This document shows, in pieces, positions 41,939-52,330 of a stretch of 64,000 nt of DNA (position 1 is its first letter; every line of letters begins with the position of its first letter). Origin of the DNA: Seriola aureovittata (lineage: Eukaryota; Chordata; Actinopteri; Carangiformes; Carangidae). The notes under the pieces were generated by a model that was given only the letters and a program-made list of their open reading frames with translations, was not told where the DNA came from and made no database searches. Where the stretch lies: assembly GCF_021018895.1 (NCBI RefSeq), contig NC_079374.1:8521712-8585711 (forward strand), read 5' to 3'. Both the position numbers and the translations under genes were made by a program.

Positions 41939-42514
41939 TGGCTCCATATGGAGTCCAGTGGTTTTTCTCTGGCTGTAGAACCACAACTGGGCCTTTAGTG
42001 GTGGTGCTCCAGTGCTCACACTGGCAGCCACCAGTGGTGGTTGGTTCTTTTAATGGTTCCATATGTTGCTGGTTCTGCTTCCTCGGTGGTTCTCACATTC
42101 ACCACACCAATTAAGTTACATGTTATGGTGGTGAACTGCCGCCCAGATCCGAGTAAATCATTAGTGACCTGTAAGGTCGAGCCTTCCCTGAACTCACAAT
42201 AATTAAGTTTTAGTAATAAAAGTCATGTCTTTGGTTAGATATTGAGGTAGAGGGGAGCGGTGGTCTATATGTTTTGTTTTATCCCCTCAAGAAAACAATA
42301 GGCTCCATCCACACAGCCACTGGGTCTTTTTTTACATTGTTAACGAACATGTTCTTCATGGGATTTCCTCTTTGGTTCCCATACAGGCACAAATAAAAAA
42401 GAGGGAAGTCTTTTTAAAAAAAACAAAACAAAACAAAACAAAAAAAACACCGATTTGCTTCATTTTCTGGCAACTTTCCATCACAAGCCTGCACTGAATC
42501 TGCGGTCAAATGGG

Positions 42515-42515
42515 C

Positions 42516-42567
<52 letters not shown>
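42515..42567. repeat. (AT)n-(AC)n microsatellite
   Basis: TA units pass directly into CA units. It lies in the shared intergenic region. Confidence 0.93.
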
Positions 42568-42570
<3 letters not shown>

Positions 42571-43465
42571 GGCCATAAACCACAGCTGCTCATTCAAGTA
42601 CAAGTCAAAGGAAGTTTACTTACATTTTCACCAAATCAAGATCCCTCCAGCTCTCCCCGCTCTGCGCCTCTCTCACTCTCCGGTGCTCCGACTGTAAACG
42701 ACAAATAATGGTGAAGGCGAGGGAAACGTTTAAAAAACTTTTTTTTTCTTTTTTTTTTTTTTTTAGAAATAGTGTGTCTCTTAGCTCGGAGTGGGACAGG
42801 CTGAGCGTTGTGTGCCATTCTTCCAAGTCTATTTCGACCCGCACCACAGGAAACGCAGGAGCTGATCCAAGTTCAAAGTCACGTCTGCCGACCCCTATAA
42901 GAAGTTCTTTATTTCTCTGGAAAACCACAAAACCTTCCCCAGATAGGGAAAAAAGCGAAAGAGAATTAAAAAGAAAAAAAAAATCAATCGGGTAGAGGCA
43001 CATGGCTGCGGGTTTTCCCTTCTGTGTGGGGAAGAAAGGGGGTCTAGTCTATTGAAAATCCCCCAAAGACCAGTATTTCAACAGGTTTTAGGAGCAGCAG
43101 TCCACAATGAGACATGGCCTACAGATGTAAAATATAAATCACATAAAATATTACTCAGGTGGTGATCCGTGCAGTTAGAGCTGACAGGAAGTACCAGTTT
43201 CATATAAGATTATCAGTAAAGTCAATGGTCTTGATGATATAAAGGCGCGTTGCCTGGATGTGTGTTGTAATGGGGCCAAAGGCACATTTCTCCTCTCTGT
43301 TATCTGACAATATCAATATGTTGACACACTGGAAGGTTACTTGTGTGGCTTCCGTGACCTTGTGTTTCATGGGTGTTTGACCTATGACCCGTTAAGACCA
43401 CATATGTTGCCCCCTTGACTCCTTTTGGTAAAATAACCCTGTTTATGACAAAGCGTCTTTGTTTT

Positions 43466-43470
43466 AGAGA

Positions 43471-43535
<65 letters not shown>

Positions 43536-43541
43536 AGAGAG
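43466..43541. repeat. (GA)n purine tract
   Basis: A GA mirror-repeat tract with GGGAGA interruptions, between the two zic promoters. Confidence 0.95.
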
Positions 43542-44288
43542 AGGTGTAAGACGTCCCCCTCTTTCGTCTGAGGCATCAGCAGCTTTAGGTTATTTTGGAA
43601 ACATAAGTCAATAGTTTGAGTTTCTGTTTGTTGCTGTAGATATTTCTTTTTCTTTTTTTTTTTTTTTTTTTTTAAATTTTAAGACATTTAACTTTCAATG
43701 TTTATGGCATCTCAAAATATAAAAAAAAATAGGAGAAAAAAGTTATCATCTAACATATGAAATTGAGTTAATTTTGTAGGTGTATGGATTATGTCTCATT
43801 TCATTTAATGTGTATGAGACAGGGGCTCTTAAACAAACCATAAACAATGCACCCACTGCTCCTCAGGGTTTTATGGGTTTCCAGAAGCTCGCTCTGCACC
43901 AGCGCATGTTTTATGAAAAAAAATACCCGAGACAACAGGACACACATGTGATCCTGGCTATCTTTTTATTTTTAATTTTTAATTAAATTTTAAATTCTGA
44001 TAAAAACATATATGTGACACAGATGTGTCATTTCAATGAAAAAAGCTGTGAATAAGCAATAAAGTGACAGAGGAGCAGAAATAATCTCAACACCAGTAAA
44101 GAGAGAAATTAAATCTTGTTTGACTGTAAATTAATACATTTCTTGTTTGTATTATTTGTATAAGACTACAACAGGTTATAAGACAACTTGAGAAGTTTTG
44201 ACATTAAACGTATTTTCAGAGCTTCGCTTCAGTTTCTTCTCATCAAGTTCATAAATCAGTTTCAACACGTGCAACAGGCCCAGAACAT

Positions 44289-44325
44289 GCCCCCCCCCCC
44301 CCCCCACACACACACCCCCCCCTCA
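44289..44325. repeat. Poly-C tract
   Basis: Two C-runs separated by a short CA run. The opposite strand is G-rich and could fold as a G-quadruplex. Confidence 0.9.
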
Positions 44326-44581
44326 AGATGCAAATCAATTACTGCTGATTTGCACTATGTTGATTCATATATTTTCAGTTGATTGTTGTTGTTTTTTCAA
44401 GTTACAGAATCTTTGCACTATAAGATGACGTGATGGTCTGCAGTCTGAGGGCAGCTATCACAGATCGATTGGAAAGGTGTCTGAATGAAGACATATCAAT
44501 GACAGATCCACGTCCTGCTGTCAACAGGGACCATTCAAACGGCGTGACCCGTCATATGAAGTGAGCTTAAATAGAGTTTAA

Positions 44582-44584
<3 letters not shown>

Positions 44585-44622
<38 letters not shown>
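44585..44622. repeat. (GT)n microsatellite
   Basis: A GT run in the shared intergenic region. Confidence 0.95.
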
Positions 44623-44623
<1 letters not shown>

Positions 44624-45690
44624 TGCGTGCCAACCTCATTACAGACGATCACAGAAAATGGGAAATTATGTTTAGTTTATTTGCTGAAAAAAAAAAAAAT
44701 AATTACATGACACCTTTTAGAAGAGCTGCCAAGAAATTTACTGAAGTAAAATGACAGATTACGCTGTAATAGTTTTGTCTTAGTTCACTGTTGAACGTTT
44801 ACACTCACAGAGGTCTGTCTTAAATTGTAATGTGTGTAAGCCAGGACTTCAATTATTTTAATGGGACTTTTTATTGAGGAATTATGAAAAAATGTCTGAA
44901 CAAATAAAAAATTCAAGACATTTTTATTGGTTTTTCCCAACCTCAGTATTATGCTGTGATTAGGATGACAGCCTACACTACCCAAAAGCCCTTTCACAGC
45001 TTCTTTAAATTCAAGTGCAGGCGTCCTATTAGGATATATAAATCAGCAAATGAAGAGAATGGATCACATCCATATGATACTGATGATGATGATTAATAAC
45101 CGCTACGGGGAGAATGGGTTCAAATGAACAACACCTAAAAAAAAACTGCAAAGCAGATGCAGCCCTTTTCCTTATGTGTTTTTTAAAAAAATTCATTTTA
45201 TTTATTAGATTTTTTTCTGTATTTCATTTTTTCAGTAAAATAGTTTGTATAATTTAGGAATGCACTGAGTTCCCACAGGTGCGCACTTGTTCTTTTCCAT
45301 TTTCCTGACAGATCATGTGTCTCAGGAGCTGCTTGTTGTGCAGATGCTTTTTGGTAACAACAAAATGTCCAAAAACCAAATAAATAATCTTCATGATCGA
45401 CGTCTTTCTTACACATCCACACATGGCCACATGTTTTACACATGCCACACACATCCATGCACCATGCACCGCCGCTTTATTTTCTGTTTCTCTCTTTTTT
45501 TTTTTTTTTTTTTTTTTTTACCTATGGCAAGATGAAATCAATATTAAAACACTTGGACAAACCAAACCAGAGATGAACTATCTCGCACTTGCCAGACAAA
45601 CTGACATTTCGGTCATCCACATGCACCAGCACCAGTAAACAGAAAGCCGCGCAAACAGAACTGCTGGTAACTCTGTGAGTACAACTTTTT

Positions 45691-46023
45691 GGAGTCAACA
45701 GCGATAAAGAGAGTGAGGGGGCGGAACCCTGCTGAGCCCCTGCGCTGAACGACAGCCAATCGCTTCGTTCTCCTAACTGCCAGTCACCGAAATCCGTCCA
45801 ATACCCGCAGTGCCATTTCTAAACTGTATTCCCCACTGTGTCCTCCAACTGTTGTATGTTCTGCCAATCGCTTGAGGACAGAGTGGGAAAAGGAGCAAGC
45901 AGAGTTAGAAGCCGGACAAAAGAACTTATAGACCCCTTATATACATATTTTCCTAATGTTTTAGAGAGCGTGGTGTGGTGAAAAACAATTGCGGTGAGTG
46001 CGGATGGACTTGTCAGTGTAGTT
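45691..46023 (+). promoter_or_regulatory. zic5: zic5 proximal promoter and 5' UTR
   Basis: A GC box GGGGCGG lies at 45717-45723. Three CCAAT boxes follow at 45756-45760, 45798-45802 and 45864-45868. A TATATA-like stretch sits at 45938-45943, about 80 bp before the ATG. CCAAT boxes plus a GC box are typical of Zic promoters. The TSS is inferred to be in or just upstream of 45.87-45.97 kb. Confidence 0.55.
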
Positions 46024-47065
46024 ATGGAACCCCCTTTAAGCAAGAGGAATCCAGCGATAAGATTAGCGGATTTGGCAGCGACTCAACCCCTTCCTCATCA
46101 GAATATGACAGGCTTCCCGGGGCTAGGGGGGCATCACCCTCTCTCCCACCATGCCCACCTCCACCCTGGGGAGCTGGGCAACGACCCCGGAGTGGCACTC
46201 ACTCCATTTGGACCAGAGCACATGGCACAGACAAATGCTCTCAAACTTAGCCCATCTCAGCACATTCAGAGCCATCCCGAAGCCCAGACCGCGGCATCTT
46301 TCACTTCTGCTCAGACCACAGTTGGTTTCCCCGTGGCTCACCCCCACTCAGGCTACTCAAGCAGCAGGGACTTCATCCTCAGGAGAGAACTCTCAGCCTC
46401 TGCTATGCATGCACTTGGCGACCAGCATAGTTCCGCCTCCTCCCCTCATCACCATGGCATGTTCATCTCCCCAACAGGTGCTTATGGGCACACGGAAAGT
46501 GGGGCCCATTCACTTTTTACTGGACTTCACGACCAGGCGTCCCCAGGTGCCCACCACCATGCCCTCAACGGGCAGATGCGCCTGGGTATACCGGGGGACA
46601 TCTACGGCAGGCCAGAGCACTTCGGGCACAGGCCAGAGCACTATGGACCCTCTTCTCTCCACAGCTACAACTCCATGAACCTCAATGTGAACATCGCTTC
46701 TGCTCCTCACGGAGCGGCGGGGGCGTTTTTAAGATACATGCGGCAGCCCATAAAGCAAGAGCTAATCTGCAAATGGATTGACCAGGAGCAAAGTCAAAAG
46801 AAGCCCTGCTCTAAAACTTACAGCACCATGCACGAACTGGTCAACCACGTCACGGTGGAGCATGTCGGGGGACCGGAGCAGAGCACCCACGTCTGTTTTT
46901 GGGAAGAATGTCCACGGGAAGGAAAGGCTTTCAAAGCGAAGTACAAACTGATAAACCACATCCGAGTTCATACGGGAGAAAAGCCCTTCCCGTGTCCTTT
47001 CCCGGGTTGTGGAAAAGTGTTCGCTCGATCGGAGAATTTAAAGATTCACAAGAGGACTCACACAG
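46024..47065 (+). CDS. zic5: zic5 coding exon 1
   Basis: Encodes residues 1-347 plus the first base of Gly348, covering the N-terminal region and fingers 1-3. The donor is CACACAG|GTCAGT (phase 1), the same position as zic2 intron 1, showing common ancestry. The open frame runs 14 bases into the intron to a TAA. Confidence 0.95.
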
Positions 47066-48041
47066 GTCAGTGCTTGTAATTGTGTAAAACTTGCACACGG
47101 CAATCTGAAAGAAAAATGTCACTTGATCGCAGGGCATTATAGTCGATCCGAGGCGACCTCGTTTTACCATTCACATGCTTAAAGCGGATGGTCAGTGCGA
47201 TCGTGCGTAATTGCGCGCACAAGCGAGCAAAAAACTGTTTTATTCAGTGACGCATTCGCACAGCGAGTAAAACGTGTTTCATTTCCTTTCTTAAATATAA
47301 ACTTTTTTTACTCGCCGAGACGCCTGCGGTAGGCGTGAGAGGATTAGGGCATATGATTTGTAAAACGTGCTTACGTACATGCAGGGCAGCGCTAGAACAC
47401 GCGTAAATGTAATTATCTTCAGGCGTAGGACCTTTACGCAAAAGCTCAGTTTATATATCAACCAGTCGTGCACATGGTTCACGATATCCCAACGTATGCC
47501 AGGTTTATTGGTTGTAAGCACTGGTTTACTGTGAGGAGCAGGAGGATACAACAGGATACAGCCCCAGTACTACTGTCAGGGGAGACGTGTAATCCATCCG
47601 GGTATAGCGTCCAACAAAAACTAACTGCGTCCTGGTCAAATGTTGGACAGAGTGGCAGAGAGTTTAGACCTCCAGACAGTGAGTCTGAGACAGTGAGAAG
47701 ACTAACTTCAAGCCAGGTTAGAAATTCCCAGAGTGCTCTTTTCTGAGAGGTGTTTTTGTTGTGGATCTGAGGGTCCTGATTTGGCTAAATAAAAATAAAA
47801 AAAGAGGCCAGTTTTGGCCTCATGCCACCAGTATAGATAGGCCTCTACACCTCACTGGATGACGTGAAATCCCGGGGGAAATAAACAAGTCATCCACCAT
47901 AAATAGAAGTCATCAGAAACTGTTGTTTATGATTTTGAAAGCGGGCACTCCAATCCAATCCAATCCAACATTTGACATTTAACATGTGTCATACGCAGGC
48001 TGTAAATCTAAAAAAAAAAAAAAGCATGTTTTTCCATTTAC

Positions 48042-48079
<38 letters not shown>

Positions 48080-49003
48080 TAAGTTATAGCAGAGTCCACC
48101 ACAGTACGTAAACGGCTCCTGGTGGTCTCCTGAGTGCCCCCTCTCCCTCGCTCTCCCCCCTCCCCTCCCCTACACATACACACATATATGTAACCAGAAG
48201 GCCTAAAGGCATGTTACACGTGTCCACGCAGGAAAATGCTTTGGACAAGTGGGTGTGGAGCAGTGGGCTCTATAGTAGATGTTTAGTGAGTAAGCTCAAG
48301 CTGAAGAGGAAGCCCCAGTGGAAGGCTGCAGACTGCTGCACACAGCAGTTCATGAGGAATCGGCCTCATGTTGTATTTATTCAGTGTGATATAAGCTGTT
48401 CATGAACTTATGTGACTGTATGATGATGTTGATCATCGTTTCTAATCATGTGATGTGTGTGGGAAATGTACAATCCCTGCAGGGAGACAGTTGTTAAAGA
48501 CAGTGGCATTATTGCACGTGGCACTGACTCCATCTGTTTCTTTCTTTCTGTCATTAAAAGGAGAGAAACCTTTCAAGTGCGAGTTTGACGGCTGCGACAG
48601 AAAATTCGCCAACAGCAGCGACCGGAAGAAGCACTCCCACGTCCATACCAGTGACAAGCCTTACTACTGCAAAGTCCGCGGCTGTGACAAATCCTACACG
48701 CACCCGAGCTCGCTGCGGAAGCACATGAAAGTGCACTGCAAGTCCCCGCCGCCCCCTTCCACCAACGTCACCTACATATCCCCCACAAACCCTCTCGGAG
48801 ACCCCCTCTCGCCAGGCTCCGAGCCGCACAGGAACCGCTCCGCCGCGAACCTCTCCCCTCAGGTCACCAACCTCAACGAGTGGTACGTGTGCCAGGGGAG
48901 CGGGGGACCCAACCACCTCCACACACCCTCCAGCGACGTGCCAACGTCTGAGTCGGACGATGAGGACTCTTTCAGAAATTCAGACCCGAGGACAATGCTC
49001 TGA
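46024..49003 (+). CDS. zic5: Zic family zinc-finger transcription factor Zic5 (two coding exons, 494 aa)
   Basis: The CDS joins 46024-47065 and 48561-49003, giving 494 aa, shorter than mammalian ZIC5 because Pro/Ala/Gly repeats are missing. I chose the ATG at 46024 because it opens the diagnostic ZIC5 N-terminus [10 protein letters not shown]. The frame could extend 10 codons upstream, but only from a GTG. A Zic-Opa-like box ([11 protein letters not shown]) lies near residues 113-123, the ZF-NC segment near 232-248, and five fingers follow: C249/C262/H275/H280, C291/C296/H312/H316, C324/C329/H342/H346, C354/C359/H372/H376 and C384/C389/H402/H406. W251 and W293 form the tandem CWCH2 pair. [22 protein letters not shown], the HCKSPPPP linker and the NLNEWYVCQ tail are Zic5-type rather than Zic1/2/3. 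Zic5 is a nuclear regulator linked to neural crest and midbrain proliferation. It is divergent from zic2. Confidence 0.96.
47066..48560 (+). other. zic5: zic5 intron (1,495 bp, phase 1)
   Basis: A GT-AG intron. It holds a GT repeat at 48043-48078, a CCAAT-like (CAATC)3 run near 47952 and otherwise unique sequence. No nested gene is seen. Confidence 0.9.
48043..48078. repeat. (TG)n microsatellite in zic5 intron
   Basis: A TG run of about 18 units. Confidence 0.95.
48561..49003 (+). CDS. zic5: zic5 coding exon 2 (C-terminal)
   Basis: The acceptor TTAAAAG|GAGAGAAA completes Gly348. The exon encodes fingers 4-5 and the whole C-terminus, with stop TGA at 49001-49003. Unlike zic2 there is no second intron inside finger 5, which is typical of the Zic4/Zic5 type. 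The tail is acidic near its end (SESDDEDSF) and closes with PRTML. Confidence 0.95.
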
Positions 49004-50360
49004 TGCCCCCGTTTACCACCACGTGACTGTCAAACTTATCATCTCCAGTTGACCCATTAAAGTGTGTAGATCCATGCTGGCCCGCGCGCCTGGGATATCG
49101 ATCAGTTATTTTCACTGTAGTATTATTAAACGACTGTGCTAAACGCAGCTAATACGCATTCACTGTGGATGCAGTGCAGCCCAAATTTCACGAGGAAGAA
49201 AACGCCTCTGATGTGACCCCTGACCTTTCTCAAAATGTAGATGGGAACTGTCAAAGTAAAACATTTAAAGTGACATAAGAACTGAAATTAAAAGGTTAGA
49301 AATCCTATTTGAAAAGAACCAATTTTTTTTTTAAAGTGAGCCCATTTCAAACTGAATTATTGTTGTTATTTTTTTTTTTTCCAAAAGCAATATGCAGGGT
49401 TTAATTAACTGCATGTCTAAAGACTCAACTGGTGTTCTGAGGTGACCCTTTCATGTGACCTCCCATCATCCCCTTGCAGTTTAATAACTGGGCTGCTATC
49501 AATCACTGTCAGATTCCAGACATTTAAGGAAAATTAATGGTACTGCTTCTAACACCACAAATGGCAACAAATAGTTAATGGACAGAATCTATAGTGGCTG
49601 GAGTTGAGAGGTTTTTTTTTTTTTTTTTTTTTCATTTTCATTTCATGTAATTTCATTAAGATGTGGTACAAACTTTGATAAACCAATAAGGAAAAAAAAA
49701 AAGAGGAGGCAAACATCTGGGTGTCTTAAGGGTTCTCATTTACCTTTTCAGATTTATACAATACATGTGTTTGGATGGAATTTTGTAATATTTAAGAACT
49801 ATTTAAGACTATATTTTATGCACAATACACAAGTGTTATGCTCGTTAAAGAGTACGAGTAAGTCCCATGAGACCCTAAATGTCTACACTGACAGGCTTTG
49901 ACCCTGTAGGATTTGTATATATGTACCTGTACTGATGCTTGTGAATGTTGTGTAGTTTTAATTACAAAAAAAAAAATGTTGTTTTGTACATTGTAATTTA
50001 TTTGCTGGTATCAATGTTGTACTGGAATTACAGAAACACCAAAGAATAATAATATCAGTTTTGGTGATGCGTAGTACCCTGCTGATGTTTTTTTTTTTTT
50101 TTTTTTTTTCTTCAAACTTTTGTTGAACTTTTGGTTTTGGTTTCAAATTTTTTCCATTTTCAATTGTGTTCTGTAAAAGAAGAAAACATTTACTTGAATA
50201 GGCTGTGTAATGTGAAAAGTCCCTTTCTCGCATGCCTTTTGTAGTGATCTGTCTTTCTCTTTGAGGTGCATGGTGCTGTTGGACATGATGGAGAAAAGAA
50301 AAGAAAAAAAAGATGATGAATCAGCTATGATTGTCCAGACCCTTGATGTTCAAAATTAAA
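49004..50360 (+). other. zic5: zic5 3' UTR (end estimated)
   Basis: A/T-rich unique sequence follows the stop, with poly-A and poly-T runs near 49368, 49613 and 50090. A candidate poly(A) signal ATTAAA lies at 50355-50360. No AATAAA was noticed before 50891-50896. The end is an estimate. Confidence 0.45.
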
Positions 50361-50789
50361 TTTACAATATAAAATTCTTGCTAAAACTTAATTTAAAAAA
50401 AATACCAGGACATATACAGTAAATAATTAACAAGTGTCAAATTGTTATAATGTATGAGTGGTTTTGATTAATAAGGATTTTGGACATAAGAAAATTTACA
50501 ACATAGAAATGGAGTGTTAATACATAAATTCAGCTGGACTCTGGTGATTTTGAGATTGCTACTTTTTTGTAAAATGTAATTTTAGGAAGCTGTACCTTTC
50601 TTGTCAAATGATGACATTCTTTTTAAATGTGAACTGTAAATAAGAGTCAACAAAACGTCAATGTCAGTGTCACTTCAAATGAAAGAAAAAGTAGAAGCAG
50701 CTCTGTTCACTTCTTATCCTGACATTTCTATAAAATACCCACTGTTATCTCAGACATGGGCCTGACGGGCCAAGGAGGCTGGTATAAAC

Positions 50790-52330
50790 TAATCACTGAG
50801 CTAATGGGAAAACTTATAGCCCCCTGATGGCGCTACCTCTGAAAGGCGCGACAGCACAAAGCAGCCGAGGCATGAATCATTCATGGGAAAAATAAAAGAT
50901 AAAAAGATATCTGACAATAAGCAAAGCCTTGTATAGAGTGTATAAAACAAGTTCCCCCTCTTATTTCCTCCATTAAAACGCACAAGCTCACTTTCAAAGA
51001 GTTGCCTGTCCAGTCTATAGAATTAAAATTGACCAACGCGAGTCCTACACCACTTCAAAGGCTGCAGCTTCTGCGAGGAAGGCTGGCCGCTTTGACACTC
51101 TTCATGGTGCGTTAGGATTTCTATGGCAATTGGGTAGTGAGACGCTCACATCTGAATATGTCTGCCCGGGAAAAAAAAGGGGAAAAAAAATAACACTAAC
51201 TGCCACTTACATGAGCTATAATCAAAGCACAGGATGCACCCTCTACAGAAAACGTGTGTTGCCACAAACACACCGTTGACAGGTAGATGACACACCAGCT
51301 CTATAGACAGCCTGGTTACATTAGTCTGCAATGAGGAAAAAAGAATAACAGCAACAACAACACGTTGATTATTCTGCTCTTCCACGCTACATCTATTAGG
51401 ACACACTTGACTCAGGTCAAACTGGAGGATGCTGGGCCATAAAAAAAAAAAAAACAACAACAACAAAAAAAAAAAAACCGCACACACTTAACTCAGCAGT
51501 GGAGTGCGAGCAATCTCAAATATTAACCTAATTTTACAAGAAGCGCTTCGGCAGCATGAGGAGGCTTTAATAAAAGACAAAAACCGCCTCGCTGTGTCTC
51601 GCTGCAAATACTGGGCTTTTATCAATCTTATAGCTGTCCTCTGAGAAGACACTCAATCTGCTGCTTCATTCACAGTAGCACAACTCGTGGGCCTCCTCTC
51701 GTTTTGTTCGTGGACTTTTATAGGAGCGAGGGCCCGAAGAGGAGCCTGCTCTTGTAGGTCCCTGTTTGGAAACAAGTGCTCAATGAATGTTGCAAAATAA
51801 ACACGATGAAAAATAACCAGAGACAGTTCCTTCGACATTAAAAGGAGGGGGACTTAATAAAAGGAGTGAAGCAGTCACCCTTCAGTGAGAAACGCTTTGA
51901 AGTAGAACTTATTATCTGAGAAATACTTTTTGGTTGTCCTAACGACGCCGCTGAATGGGAAAGGCGCTCCTTTGTCAGCGATTTGTTCTCCTTTAGTGGG
52001 ATGCCCGTGGAAATCACTTACATGGGCCACCTTAACATACTGCCTGCAAATCAGTAACTGGCAGAGTCAGACATGCAGACGCCACTTTGGAGAGGACAAA
52101 GCAAAAAGTCGCAGTGAAAACGCCGCAGCCTCTCAATTGCGCCCTTTAAAGGGGTTGAATGATAATTTCTCAGACGAGCGTAGAGCCAAAACAAATGCCG
52201 TCTTGTCAGACTTTACAAGCATTATCCATCTCCTGAATACTGTTGGCACAATGCGCACGAAAGTGGCTTGTGAAGTGATCATTTTTTTTGTCTCAAAAGT
52301 TAAAGAGTCTCCCTGTTTAAACAAAAAAAA
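50790..52330. promoter_or_regulatory. Candidate cis-regulatory block downstream of zic5
   Basis: Apart from A-runs near 51440-51476, this is mostly non-repetitive, high-complexity DNA with homeodomain-type and TCF-like motifs (TAATCAAAGC near 51219). The open frame across 51930-52400 has no ATG start and no recognised domain, so I treat it as non-coding. Conservation was not tested. Confidence 0.35.

Larger units (their letters stand above)
41111..45690. other. Shared zic2-zic5 intergenic interval
   Basis: No coding exon is seen. The stretch holds a GT/GA repeat at 41898-41938, a GGTTC/GAACC-rich patch at about 41940-42120 that may be a small repeat, and an AT-CA compound microsatellite at 42515-42567. 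It also holds a GA tract at 43466-43541, a poly-T tract near 43655, a C-run at 44289-44325 and a GT repeat at 44585-44622. Inverted motif pairs are present at 43448-43462 and 44015-44030. Between the repeats lies A/T-rich unique DNA that could contain elements shared by the two divergent genes. Confidence 0.7.

Noticed and set aside
45994..46023. Upstream extension of zic5 by ten codons
   Set aside because: It starts with GTG, not ATG, and the conserved Zic5 N-terminus begins at the ATG at 46024.
46151..46678. 175-codon open frame inside zic5 exon 1
   Set aside because: An out-of-frame shadow of the zic5 coding sequence on the same strand.
48554..48922. 122-codon antisense frame over zic5 exon 2
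   Set aside because: Complement of the coding exon, with no independent support.
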